64,000 nt of DNA from Cochliopodium minus (Eukaryota; Discosea; Himatismenida; Cochliopodiidae). Each line of letters begins with the position of its first letter. The stretch's first letter is position 1. A program made the translations under genes and the position numbers. The stretch lies in the NCBI GenBank assembly GCA_024220525.1, contig JAMYWO010000033.1, forward strand, positions 171,910 through 235,909, given 5' to 3'. Positions 13,401 through 23,833 of the stretch are shown here, in pieces. The notes below the pieces were generated by a model. It was given only the letters and a program-made list of their open reading frames with translations, ran no database searches and was not told the DNA's origin.

Positions 13401-16400
13401 ATTCTCCACTTGTCATCGCCGCAGCCAATGGAAACAAAACTCTTGTTAGCTTGCTGTTGACTCTTGGTGCAGATCCGAATGTCCTCAACCAAGAGAACAA
13501 AGACGTGTTGATGAGCATCATCCCAAACCTCAACACCGAAAAAAGATTCGAATCCTCTGAGTCCAATGGATTCGCCAAAGTGATCTTCGATACCGTCTAT
13601 TTGAAAGATTTAGCCTTGATTTATCCAAACTGGTTGTTGGATCACGAAGATAAAAACATCAACATCATCTATGATTCAAAAACTGATACTAAAAAAACCT
13701 CTCTCAGTACCCTCACTTTTAACAGTAAACATTTTTTATTTTTTATTTTATTTTTGTTTTATAAAAATGTTTTATTCTTAGGGAGAGCAGTTTGCATCTC
13801 CTTGATCGAGAAGATCAACAATTTTAATCAAGTTGATTCCATAAACGGAAGAGTAAGATTGAACTACCTTTTTCACCTTTGAATTACCAAAAATTTTTTT
13901 CAAATTGAAATTTTAGGATTGTGTATCTTATATTTCTTCTCAATTGTCTTTGGTCACTGAGCCTTCTGTTTCTGAACGTTTACTCAATCTCAAAGTTAAC
14001 ACCAATAATATTGATAAAACGTAAGTCAAAATTCTACTTTCAGTTTCATTTTAATATTTCTATCTTTTAAAGTGATATCTCTCCATTTCAATATTTCCTG
14101 AGTTCTCTTATTACAAATTGGGTTGTTCCATCTGGATGTAATTTTTTTTAAAAAAAAGAATATTAAAAAATGATTAAACAATATTCAGGGACTTCAGGAA
14201 TTGAGAAATTTGGAAGGTAAGATAATATTTTTTTTAAATAAACAAATTTTTGAAAAACTACTCATTTTAGGATGTTACTGGTTAACGGAGCTAACCCTAA
14301 TTTTGTAGATCCATCATCTAAAAACTCACTTCTAATCACTGCGTGCTCTTTGATAAATTGCCCTTCTTCCATAGTATCAAGTTTGAGTAAGATCATTCGA
14401 AATAATAATTAAGTGAAATTAAAACATTTTATACAAAAAAAAAAAAAAAGTTGAGTTTAAGGCAGACATCAAATATCAATCCCCTATTACAGGGCGTACA
14501 GCTTTGCAAGAATTGTTGATGGTCATTCCTACTTCCAACACACAAAAGTTGGAACAAAGCAAAAAACTCAAAGCAATTTTGGATTGCGAAGAAGTAGAAT
14601 GTGACACATTGGATAACTCTGGCAGAACACCTTTGATAATCTCTGCAATGCAAGGTAACATTAGTGCTTGTTTGTTGTTCCTTGAGGCATCAAAAAGAGG
14701 AAAAAATCTCTTGATAGATCAATGCGAAAAAGAAGGTGATCAGTTTTCAGCTTTGCACTATGCTGCCAGCCATGTAGAATCTTGCGATAAGGTATTATTT
14801 TAAATATTTTTTTCTTTTTAACATTTTTTTTTTAAAAAAATATTAGTATCAAATGTACTTGTACAACCAAATTCTCAACGCTGGTGCAAATTGTAACATC
14901 AAAGACAAAAAAGGGAGAACTCCTCATGACTTGATCTTTTGTGGAAAGGAAAAGAACCTTGAGGAAACCGAAAAAAACAAGAAGATCATTTCTTACATAG
15001 AAAACCTTTGGATGAAAAAAACCGACAACAAATTTGGTTTGTTTCAAGCTCCCAAACAAGATCTATACGATGACATCGATGATAGATTCGATCCTTTTGG
15101 TACTTCCATCGAGGTTTATCAGTACGGCGTGTCCATTCCTTTAGAAAAAAACACCATTTTTCAACCCAAGAAAATTTCTGAGACGGGTGGTGTTCAAAAC
15201 TTCTTCCATAACATCTCATTCCATGACGAATATGTAATTTTTATTATTCGCAATTTTCTTATTTTATTTTTCGACTCTAAATCAAAAATTTTGCAAAGGT
15301 TAATTACTCCAGTGAAGAGCTCAGGTTGGGAAATTGGGCTAGATCTAACTTTAAAGACTTCAAATTTCCTACAAACGAGTTGAAGCCGTCTCCTTTCATC
15401 TCCAGAAGACCCAACCCTTTTTCTTTTGACGCCAACAACACCTCAAGCACTACCAATACTATTGAAGAAAACAAAACAAAGAACCCCTTTGGAAATGACC
15501 CTATCGTTTCTCCATTTGGTGTCCCCAAAGTGTGCAACACAGAAAAAGACTTTCATCCTTTTGACAAAGAACAACCAAAGGCCAAAAGTATCTTTGAAAA
15601 ACCCATTGAAAAACCACTCAGTTATCATTCTTCCTTGAAGCCTCCTGTCTCCAATCAATTCACTGCTGGAAAGAATTTCGGCTTTAACACTTCAAATGAG
15701 GGTGGATTTGTGTTCGCTGCTAAACCTGAGTTGGAGTCTTCCTTTGTTCCTCACGTCGGTCCAAATGAAAAGGTATCTAATTTGGAATTGATCAAGGGTG
15801 GCGGATTTACCATCAAAAACTTTGAACAACTTTCCCAAAAAGAAGAAAACACTTTTGCCACACCTGGATTCACTTTTGAAATCAAAGAGAAAGAGGAAAA
15901 GAAGGGGGAAAATAAAGAGGAAGGTTTTATTTCCACTCCTAATTCTGAATTTGAAATTAAAGAAAAGGATGAGGGGAAGAAGGAAGAAGGCGGAGGGTTT
16001 ACATTTAAAGAATCGGATGGAACTGAAGAAAAATTTACTTTTGGAATCAAAAATAAAGAAGAAAAAGATAAATGGAAACTTTATTATGATGAGAAAGAAA
16101 AAAAAAAGGAGGAAACAAAAAAAACATCAAAGGCTAGTAATTTGTGCATCTTTTTCCAAAGGGGAAATTGCAAAATGGGGGACAACTGCAAATTTTCACA
16201 CGCTTTAAACACAGATCCTAATACCACAAACGACCCTTTTTCTACTGGCACTTTTCAAGAAAGCGAAAAAGACAAAGTTTATGCCTTTGAAAACGAATAC
16301 ACCAAATTCAACAAATCTATCTTTTCTTTTCGCAAAAGAGAGGGTCTCAGTCCTCACAACCAACTCAATCTGGGAGGTGGCTTTGGTGGTGGTTTAGGTT

Positions 16401-16969
16401 TTGGTGGTTTTGGTGGGGGAGCCGTTGGAGGTGGTCTTGGAGGTGGTTTTGCACAAGCTCCTCCAGGTGGATTTGGTGCGCCACTTGGAGGTGGTTTTGC
16501 ACAAGCTCCGGGTGGTTTTGGTGCGCCAGTCGGAGGTGGTTTTGGCCAAGCTCCACAGGGAGGTTTTGGAGGTGGTTTTGGTGGAGGTGCGCCATTTGGA
16601 GGTGGTTTTGGGGGTGGTTTTGGTGCGCCAGTCGGAGGTGGTCTCGGAGCACCAGGTGGTTTTGGTCAAGCTCCACAGGGAGGTTTTGGAGGAGTTTTTG
16701 CTCAACGTCCTGCCACTAAAAACATCTATCGAAATCAAGCAGTCAAAGAGGATGATGAAAACGAAGGCAAAAAAGGTTTTGGACCTCGTTTTGTTTTTAA
16801 AAAGGATGATAACAAAGATGATAAAGATGATAAAGATGATAAAGATGAAAAAAATGATAAAGATGATAAAGAGAGAGATGATGAGAAAAAAAAAGAAAGT
16901 GGATTTTCTTTCGAAAAGAATGATACTAAAAAATATGATTTTACTTTTGGAAACAAAAATGATAAATGA
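10469..16969 (+). CDS. F-box / ankyrin / GLEBS-like / CCCH / FG-repeat protein
   Basis: Fifteen exons with consistent phases: 10469-10767, 10826-10972, 11052-11256, 11309-11581, 11636-11918, 11972-13345, 13398-13724, 13782-13852, 13917-14020, 14073-14137, 14189-14216, 14271-14386, 14451-14791, 14847-15233, 15299-16969; 1896 residues. An F-box-like segment lies at ~107-145 (IPSSLLGYMLSFLSIQDVGA), a short LRR-like stretch at ~150-310 (PNLEVL, NLKIVDVS), and ankyrin repeats at ~335-1245 (GRTPLIISAMQGNI, AGANCNIKDKKGRTP). Residues ~1307-1355 resemble the Nup98 GLEBS motif that binds Rae1/Gle2 (TIFQP, then VNYSSEELRLGNW). A Cx7Cx5Cx3H zinc finger at ~1620 (CIFFQRGNC, then CKFSH) is followed by ~105 residues of GGFG/GFGAP repeats and an acidic Lys/Asp tail. 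CCCH plus FG is the NUP42 arrangement. Inferred role: a nuclear-pore-linked or mRNA-export-linked adaptor, possibly an SCF substrate receptor. The donor at 11919 is GTCGAA, a weak site; 14189-14216 is only 28 nt. Confidence 0.85.
16371..16700 (+). repeat. GGT/GGA-rich minisatellite coding FG repeats
   Basis: Imperfect tandem units around GGAGGTGGTTTTGG(T/G)GC encode GGGFG, GGFGAP and GFGQAP. This is by far the most GC-rich stretch in the window and contrasts sharply with its surroundings. It lies entirely inside the last exon of the F-box/ankyrin gene and keeps the frame. Copy number is likely to vary between strains, and short-read assembly could compress it. A second small array (GATAAAGAT units, about 16805-16866) encodes the Asp/Lys tail. 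Confidence 0.85.
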
Positions 16970-17133
16970 AAAAAATTTGATTTTTTTTTAAACAATTAAA
17001 CCATTAATTATACAATATAATATTTTTATGTATTCAAAATCCCACGACACGTACATAAATATTTGGTCATAAGGGAAATGCTCAGCTTTCTTTCTCGGTT
17101 TTGAATGCAAAAAAAAAAAAAATAAAAAAAAAA

Positions 17134-19080
17134 ATGTTAAACAACAGTGGTAAGATACTATATTCTTTTATTGATTTTTATTATCATTCCCAATAGATAT
17201 TGACGGAGAAAGGGTTGAAGATTTGACATTATTCAAGTCTCCATTAAAAACACTTTATTATTTTCTGAGGGAAACGTTGGATTACATAAATGCAAGTGTA
17301 TCCTTTCTATTATCACATAGGATCCTATTGATATCTATCATCTCTTTCCTTGTCACCGTATTCATGATTAGGACCTATCCAGGTTCCTACGAGAAGGTGG
17401 TGTTGAAGATTGAACAAAGATTTTTGAATTATTTATGGTGGATATTTTTGGGTATATTATCTTCCATAGGATTGGGCACAGGTTTGCATACCTTTGTATT
17501 ATATCTTGGTCCATATATCGCCCAAGTGACATTGGCAGCCTCAGTATGTAAAAACACCAATTTCCCTCTTTATGGACCTGATAGTTTTTTGTGCACAGAA
17601 TCTGCGGTGCTCCTCACAGGATCTGCTTTATTTTGGGCTATATTCAAAAAGGTTCAACTCTTTGCTTTCTTTTGGGGAGCAGGTAAACAAAATATATTCA
17701 CAAAATAAAAAAATTTGAATCACAAAATTAAATCATGTACTCCAAAAGACTCAAATATTCAATGATTAATCAAATAATATTATATACTTTAAATAATATC
17801 ATATATTTGTGAAATATTTTAAAAATTTATAAGTTATGATAGATAATTGAGATTTAAAAATTGTGATCCAATTATATGGCGATTAAATTCAATTTTTTGC
17901 GATACTCATTGTGCCCCAAATAAAAATATCTTTTTTGGAAAGAAAAAACTTTATTATTTGTGTTTATTTTAGATGCGATTCTTGGTTTTAATTCATTTTT
18001 TTATATTGTCAGAAAATTAATCGAAATTTGAAATTAATATTTGCCAACAATATGGAAAGTTTCCAGATAAAAAAAATTGAATCAAACTTTAAATGAATTT
18101 AATAAAATTCAACAAAATAACAAAAACTTATGTCAAAGTTTTATTTGATCTTTTTTAATCTTTTAATAATAAAAATTTGTTTTTCTTCAACAGGAACAGC
18201 AATTGGAGAATTACCACCTTACTTCGTCGCCCTCGCAGCGCGCAACAGCTCTAACTCTAATCTCTTGGATGATGAGTTTTTGAGCACTGAAAAAAAGGAG
18301 GATGTTGTTCAAAAAGACGAAAATGGATTTTTTAAAATTATTCATGGCATCAAAGATTATTTCTCTGCAATTTTGCACAGGTCAATAACTTTTTTTTTAA
18401 ATTTTTTTTTAAAATATTTTTTATTTTTTATTTTTATTTTTATTTTCATTTTATTTTATTTTTTATTTTTTGTTGATTATTTTCAGATTATTAAAACACA
18501 TCCAAAATTTTTGGGTGATATTGTTGTTCGCTTCCATTCCAAATCCTTTGTTCGATTTGGCTGGGTTGACTTGTGGACACTTTGGAGTGCCTTTTTGGAA
18601 GTTTTTTGGGGCAACTGTTATTGGAAAAGGTAATGAAAAAAAAAATTAATTATTTAAATAACAAAATTAATATTTAAATAATAATTAAATTAATATTTAA
18701 AAGAAATCAAATCAAATTTTATTGATTTGTTTTTACCAAAATTCCTTTTTGTAGCATTCATCAAGGCTCACATGCAAGCAGTCTTTGTCATTCTAGTCTT
18801 CTCCGAGGATGTGATCGGCACCGTGATAGCCGCCATCGAGAAGGTTCTCCCCTTCCTCAAAGGCAAGTTCGCCAGCATCGTGGAGAACGAAAAACTCAAG
18901 TTCCACAAGAACACCCAAGCTTCCGCTGCTGCTTCTGGCGTTGTTAAGACCTCCTTCATCAAGATTTTGTGGAACTTGTTCCTTTTTGTCATGATTTCTT
19001 ACTTTGTTGTTTCCATCATCAATTCTCTTGCTCAGACTTACGTTTTGAAGAAACAGAAGGAGAAAAGCAAGACCAAGTAA
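17134..19080 (+). CDS. VMP1: Vacuole membrane protein 1 (VMP1) homologue
   Basis: Five exons (17134-17149, 17197-17682, 18194-18380, 18487-18629, 18755-19080) give 385 residues. VMP1 is a multispanning ER protein of the DedA/VTT superfamily, a scramblase needed for autophagosome formation and ER-organelle contacts. The VTT core is evident: [20 protein letters not shown], then [16 protein letters not shown] across the exon 2/3 splice, and [20 protein letters not shown] (exon 4), with the C-terminal Lys-rich tail [10 protein letters not shown] like an ER retention signal. Family length is about 400, so it is complete. The first exon encodes only five residues. Intron 2 (511 nt) is far longer than its neighbours and contains part of a dispersed repeat. 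VMP1 influences phosphatidylserine distribution in other organisms; PS metabolic genes lie in the same window. Confidence 0.95.
17683..18193 (+). repeat. Long VMP1 intron with degenerate dispersed element
   Basis: This intron is 511 nt, against typical 50-110 nt here. Its block at 17847-17881 (TTGAGAT, then TAAAAATTG, ATCCAA and ATGGCG) matches a block at 47489-47522 in the long intron of the RNA-ligase gene at about four positions in five by eye. No terminal inverted repeats or reading frame are obvious. A decayed short non-autonomous element is my inference. Confidence 0.4.
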
Positions 19081-19320
19081 AACTAAAGTTGTGTTTTTTT
19101 TTTTAAAAAAAAAAGTTTTACTAAACCGTCTTGTTGTGGGTCTATCTCTCAATTTTAATTTTATTTAATAAAAAACAAAAAAAAAAAATTTATTTAAAAA
19201 TATTTATCTCAATGATGATGTTCTCATTTCTTTCCAACAATGAATTTTTGATAGAATATTTCCAATTTTTCAATGAAAATTAATTAATTATAAAATATAT
19301 TAAAAATAAAAAAATTGAAA

Positions 19321-19823
19321 ATGAATTCTCTTCAGAAAATAATTTTATTTGTAATCATATTTGTATCATACTTTATCTCTGGAGCTAATTCAAGAAGTAT
19401 ATACAAATTCTCCATGAAATAAATTTTTTTTCCACAATTAAAACTTATCAAATTATTTTTGGAATATAAGAGCCTGATTATCATGGTAAATAAACATCAA
19501 ATATCATCTCCCTTTGTTATAATAAATTAACCCTAATATTCCCTATATATAATGTTGATATGATAGGATGTATGAAAATTGGACAAGGAAAAAATCAAAT
19601 AGATCTATGTATGGATCTGATTCGACCCAAAACAAATTGCACATTCGTAACACGTTCCACATTAAAGATTTATAAAAAAAAATCTTATTTAATTTTTCGC
19701 TGCATTAATAAAATTAGAAATTGATTGTCACAGAAAATGGATTGACAACAATAGATACAGAATTGAAATTATCAATATTCAAAAACTACACAAATTGCAC
19801 TTATTCAAAAGTGCACAAACATA

Positions 19824-19855
<32 letters not shown>

Positions 19856-20213
19856 TTATTTAAATATTAATAAATGATTTAAAGAATATGTGCCGAAGTT
19901 GAATCGATATGGCATAATGTTGGCTCTGAAGGTAATCTGCTCAAAATAAAATAATTTTTATACAAGATTAAATTAAATAATTTATTACTAAAACGAACTA
20001 ATTCTTTATTTAAAAAACTAATCATTTTTATTTAAAAAAATTGTTTTTTTTTAAATTTTTTTTATAGGAAAGGGAATTGTATATTATCCCAGCAACGGAT
20101 TTGAGGCTAAAGTGTATCAACTGATAAAATACAAAGATGATTACAAAATAAAGGAGTGTATAGAGCCTTGCCCCAACGCTTGTAGTAATTTAGGACAGTG
20201 CACAAAAAGGGGT
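19321..20213 (+). CDS. Secreted Cys-rich protein, incomplete 3' end (EGF-like)
   Basis: Six exons joined in phase: 19321-19396, 19471-19485, 19567-19646, 19718-19827, 19885-19931, 20068 to about 20213. The N-terminus MNSLQKIILFVIIFVSYFIS is a clear signal peptide. The mature part has NYT and NCT glycosylation sequons and ends in a Cys cluster (CIEPCPNACSNLGQC) typical of the start of an EGF-like module. The open frame then runs into an A/T simple repeat (20221-20330) and the module is never completed. A GT donor at 20212 is phase 1 and does not join the downstream multicopper oxidase exon in frame. Exon 2 is only 15 nt. I do not recognise the family. Either the 3' end is lost in the repeat (assembly join) or the gene ends at a stop inside the repeat at 20250. 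Confidence 0.5.
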
Positions 20214-20345
20214 ACAAGAAAAAATAAAAATAAATAAAAATAAACAAAAATAAATAAAATAAAAAATAAAAAATAAAAAATAAAAAATAAAAAATAAAAA
20301 ATAAAAAATAAAAAATAAAAAATAAATTGTTCTCAATTTATTTAG
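20214..20345 (+). repeat. A-rich simple repeat at the junction of two incomplete genes
   Basis: Tandem TAAAAAA units from about 20221 to 20330 followed by a T-rich acceptor (TTTATTTAG). The secreted-protein gene loses its 3' end here and the multicopper oxidase has no 5' part, so the repeat is a suspect point for collapse or false joining. Confidence 0.7.
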
Positions 20346-22655
20346 ATTTAAAGTTGATTACCCTGGTACTTACTTTTACCACGCTCATGGACATGCTATT
20401 GCAGATGGACTCACAGGAGCATTGATAGTCAAAAATAGGAGAACTGCGAATCCTTATAAGAGATCATACACCACCGACGATTCAGTTTTGTTCAGTGCTT
20501 TATCACAAAGAACATCTATCACCACTTTTATTGAAGATGCATTTGCTTATGTGAGACAACCTTCCTCAACAAATTTTTTCCCAGAGCTTTTTTTTCCAGC
20601 GTAATTTTCACTTTTTTTTTGTTTCAAACTTTTTACTATTTGAAAAAAAAAAATTTAAATAGAGCTTCTATGGCTAATGGACGTTCTGTTTTAGCAGTGA
20701 GAAGCGGACAAGCAAAGACGCTTAAAATTAGACCTGGTGAAACAAAGAGAATCAGATTTGTTAGTTTTTTTTTCAAAAAAATTATTTTTTGATTTTTTTG
20801 TTTGTTTTTTGCAGATCAACGCAGATTACAACCAAAACTTATTGATTGGGTTTGGTACTTCAAAATACTTTACTATTGATGGAGGAACCAACGCTCAAAA
20901 CATTACCTCAATCGCCGTAGATGTTCAATATATCGAACCAATTGAATTAAACTGCTATGGAAACGACGTCACTTGTTTTGGAATTGGTAATAATTGTTTT
21001 GATATGAAAAAATGACTTGTTTAAAACAAATTTATTAAAAAAATAGTGATATGATTTTTATTAAATAATTTTTTCCAAATCTTTTAGCTAGTGGTCAACG
21101 TCAAGACATTCTTTACACTGCTCCTCTCGATTTCGTCCGTGATGTAGTCTTTTCAGTCCAAAGCAGCTTCGCTGATTTTTCAAACCAATTGCACTCTGTT
21201 GTCATCATTGAAGCTGACTACACCAAAAGAGAAGAAAAGAGAAATGTGCAAAATAATAATGTTGTAAGAAACTTTTTTATTTTTTATTTTTTTATTTTAT
21301 TATTTTCTTTTTTTTTTTAGGAGCTTAAATTAGAAGAAACCACCAACACCCAAGAAGCCAAAAAAGAAACCACTAACATCAAAACATCTGTTACCAAAGC
21401 ATCTCATTCACATAAAGATATTTATGTTCCACTCCTTGACCCAGGTAAGAAAACAAATATTCAAGATAAAAATAAATTTATATTAAAAAATCATAAATAA
21501 AAAATTTAATTATTTTTTAAAAATAAATTAATTTTTTTTTTTTTACAGTTCCTCATCACTTATCTTATATCGCACCACCAAGCATCCCATTTGGTAAAGA
21601 GAGAATACTTACTATCGATTGGAAATATTTTGCTTCTGCTTCAGAAACCAGCGTAGACGGAACAGTTTCTTTTGTTTCGTTAAGTGAATGGAGAGTGAAA
21701 ATAGACAATGGTGAATACACAAAATTTAGATTTCCAAGTGTCCCGAGTATAGAATATTTCATTGATTTTTTTTATTTTTTTTTTTTATTATTTTTTTATT
21801 AATTTTTTAAAAAGCAATTTTTGATCCTTCACAAACCCACGTCAATAGGATTGATGTGCCATTGGGCCAAGTGGTAGACTTGATTATGTACAACCACGAT
21901 GTGATCCAACGTAAAAAAAAATAGTTTTTAATATATTAATTTATTTTTAGTTTATTTAATTTTTTGTTTTTAAATATTTTTTTTTAAATTTTAGATCCTT
22001 TCCATATTCACGGACATCAGTTTTATTTGACAGGTAGAAGTTACGGAACTTTTAACACAACAGAAAACTCCACAGACATCAACTCTTTGAATTTGGTGAA
22101 CCCCATAAGAAGAGATGTCCACCAACTTGCAGAAGCAGTTGGTTGTATTAATGGTGATGCTCCCCCTTGTATCACCAACACTGTAGCTGACAGTCCTTGT
22201 TCAGGACCCATTGGTACCACATGCGTGCCTGGTATCTTTATTTTTTTTATTTTTTTTTAATATTATTTGTTTACATAATTTCATTTTTTAGGGAGCGGTG
22301 GTTTGGGTGGAAATGTGAAAACTTTTTCTATATTTTTTTTTTTGACAAATTTTATTAACCAAATTTAGAGATCTTGGACTGCTTTTAGAATCATCTTTGA
22401 CCACGAAGGTCCTTGGTTCAGCCATTGGTAATATTAAAAACTCAATTAAAATAAAAAAATAAAAAAAATAAAAAAAATAAAAAATAAATTAAAATTAAAT
22501 TTTAAAAATCTTCCAGTCATCTAGCTGAACACAGTTCACTAGGAATGGGCCAAATTTTCTTGGTGGACGATGGAATTGAAGGATTTGATGTACCTGATTA
22601 CATCCCAACCACCACATTCAAGAGAATCAGAAGAGAACAACATTATCAATTTTGA
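20346..22655 (+). CDS. Multicopper oxidase (laccase/ascorbate oxidase type), 5' incomplete
   Basis: Eleven exons in phase: 20346-20600, 20663-20759, 20815-20986, 21088-21263, 21321-21444, 21549-21746, 21815-21910, 21995-22231, 22292-22314, 22369-22427, 22517-22655; about 525 residues. Multicopper oxidases oxidise phenols, metals or ascorbate with reduction of oxygen to water. Seen: GTYFYHAHGH with DGLTGALIV (end of cupredoxin 1), RFINADYNQNLLIGF (domain 2), HPFHIHGHQFYL and NPIRRD (domain 3), and the terminal T1/T3 copper site HCHLAEHSSLGM with the axial Met. The first part of cupredoxin 1, which should carry the HWHG copper ligands and a signal peptide, is absent: upstream is only a simple repeat. 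Three of the four histidine motifs remain, so this is probably a functional gene broken by assembly. A genuine truncation is possible. Confidence 0.85.
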
Positions 22656-22854
22656 TTAAAAAAATTATGACCAAATTAAATAGACTTAATTCAATCAAAA
22701 AAAGGAATGAAAATACAATGAAAATTTGTTAGTGAATATCAAAGAATGGATCAATATCAATCAACATATATAAATGATAATTTGATCATATTCAATCAAT
22801 GATCAATTTATATACTATCATATGTTAGTGAATATTAAATTCTTACAACAATTT
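22656..22854. other. Convergent spacer with copy of dispersed element
   Basis: This spacer lies between the stop codons of the multicopper oxidase and MED27. The block AATGAAAATTTGTTAGT at 22717-22733 occurs identically at 47394-47410 in the RNA-ligase intron, and the following ~100 nt are similar in pattern (AAATGATAAT, TGAT). No gene is visible. Confidence 0.4.
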
Positions 22855-23694
22855 TTAATTGAATTTTTTTGTATAACAGGTATCATGATAACTTCCCTGA
22901 GCAAAAATTTTTACAGGAGGAAGATGCATATATTCGGAGGAATCAAAGGCAAGATATTTCTCGCACATGGCACATGGGTTCATTTTGGTGTAATATTCGA
23001 TCCATACGGTGAGCCTCTGAAGGGAATCCTTAACAGGAATCGACCTGAATTTCTCCAACAAATTATATCCCTCAATACTTACTTTCTTGTAGAAGAGATG
23101 TTTGGATCTCTTATTGTAAGCTGTAGGATCCTCTTTCTCATCATATCCCACAAAATTGAGATGATCCAAGCTTATCTTGGGCTCCTTCTCCACCAATAAG
23201 AGATCATCGAACATGATATAGCACACGAACATCCCTTGGGACTCCATCGAGATCCCTATGGGCTCCTTATGATATTTGGGGATTATTTTCTTCACCTCCA
23301 ATTGTGCAGAGTTGAGTGTCTTCATTATATTGTCCAATTCATCTACCTTTATGTACGCATGCAGTTCCCTCTTCCTTTTTTTTTCAGGCTGATAATATTT
23401 CTCAAACATATTCTTCAATGTCTTGCATTTCTGTGATCTCTTGTCAGATACCTCTATATCATTCATCAATATATTTACATAATTAAACATATTATGAGGT
23501 ATCCCTATTGTCATCGTTTCAGGATCCTTCATCGTCTTCTCTATCGTCTTATAGATATTTGACAACGAATTATTCGCATTATTCAGCATCTCATGATCTA
23601 TTTCCAACTGCAGCAGTGATTTGGGTATGAATCTGATATCTGTCAATTCTATTTTCGTTTTATCTATCAATTCTATTTTATCTGTCTGATCCAT
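22855..23694 (-). CDS. MED27: Mediator complex subunit 27
   Basis: Single exon, 279 residues, starting MDQTDKIELIDK. Mediator links transcription factors to RNA polymerase II; MED27 sits in the tail/upper head. The diagnostic C-terminal zinc-binding-like signature is present: CAMCEKYLAF, then HLPPVKIF and GSYHDTC, matching the CxxC...LPP...FHDTC pattern of animal MED27. The preceding WIEYYTKMNP fits the conserved aromatic block. The N-terminal half is predicted helical, as in the family. Length fits (human ~311). It is one of few intronless genes here. It is divergent from the F-box gene at 23834 (139-nt spacer). Confidence 0.8.
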   Translation of the reverse strand: MDQTDKIELIDKTKIELTDIRFIPKSLLQLEIDHEMLNNANNSLSNIYKTIEKTMKDPETMTIGIPHNMFNYVNILMNDIEVSDKRSQKCKTLKNMFEKYYQPEKKRKRELHAYIKVDELDNIMKTLNSAQLEVKKIIPKYHKEPIGISMESQGMFVCYIMFDDLLLVEKEPKISLDHLNFVGYDEKEDPTAYNKRSKHLFYKKVSIEGYNLLEKFRSIPVKDSLQRLTVWIEYYTKMNPCAMCEKYLAFDSSEYMHLPPVKIFAQGSYHDTCYTKKFN

Positions 23695-23833
23695 TCTTTG
23701 AAAAATCTATTCTATTTTTGAAAAAATCTTTTCCAATCAATTTCTCAGTGAATGAATCTCCAAAAATAAACTTGCAATTTTTTTTTAATTTTTTTGAAAT
23801 TGAGTTTATCCAAAAATTAAAAAAAAATTGAGG

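Noticed and set aside
15798-16208. Lys/Arg-rich plus-strand frame overlapping the FG-protein exon
   Set aside because: It is a frame-shifted shadow of the Glu/Lys-rich exon; the main frame has FG and CCCH motifs.
16365-16738. Long antisense open frames rich in His/Asn/Leu or Thr/Lys across the FG region
   Set aside because: They are shadows of the GGT/GGA minisatellite; composition is a by-product of the repeat and no family is matched.
20346-20600. Joining the multicopper oxidase to the upstream secreted gene
   Set aside because: The only GT donor after the Cys cluster is phase 1 whereas the oxidase exon needs phase 2, and cupredoxin 1 would still be incomplete.
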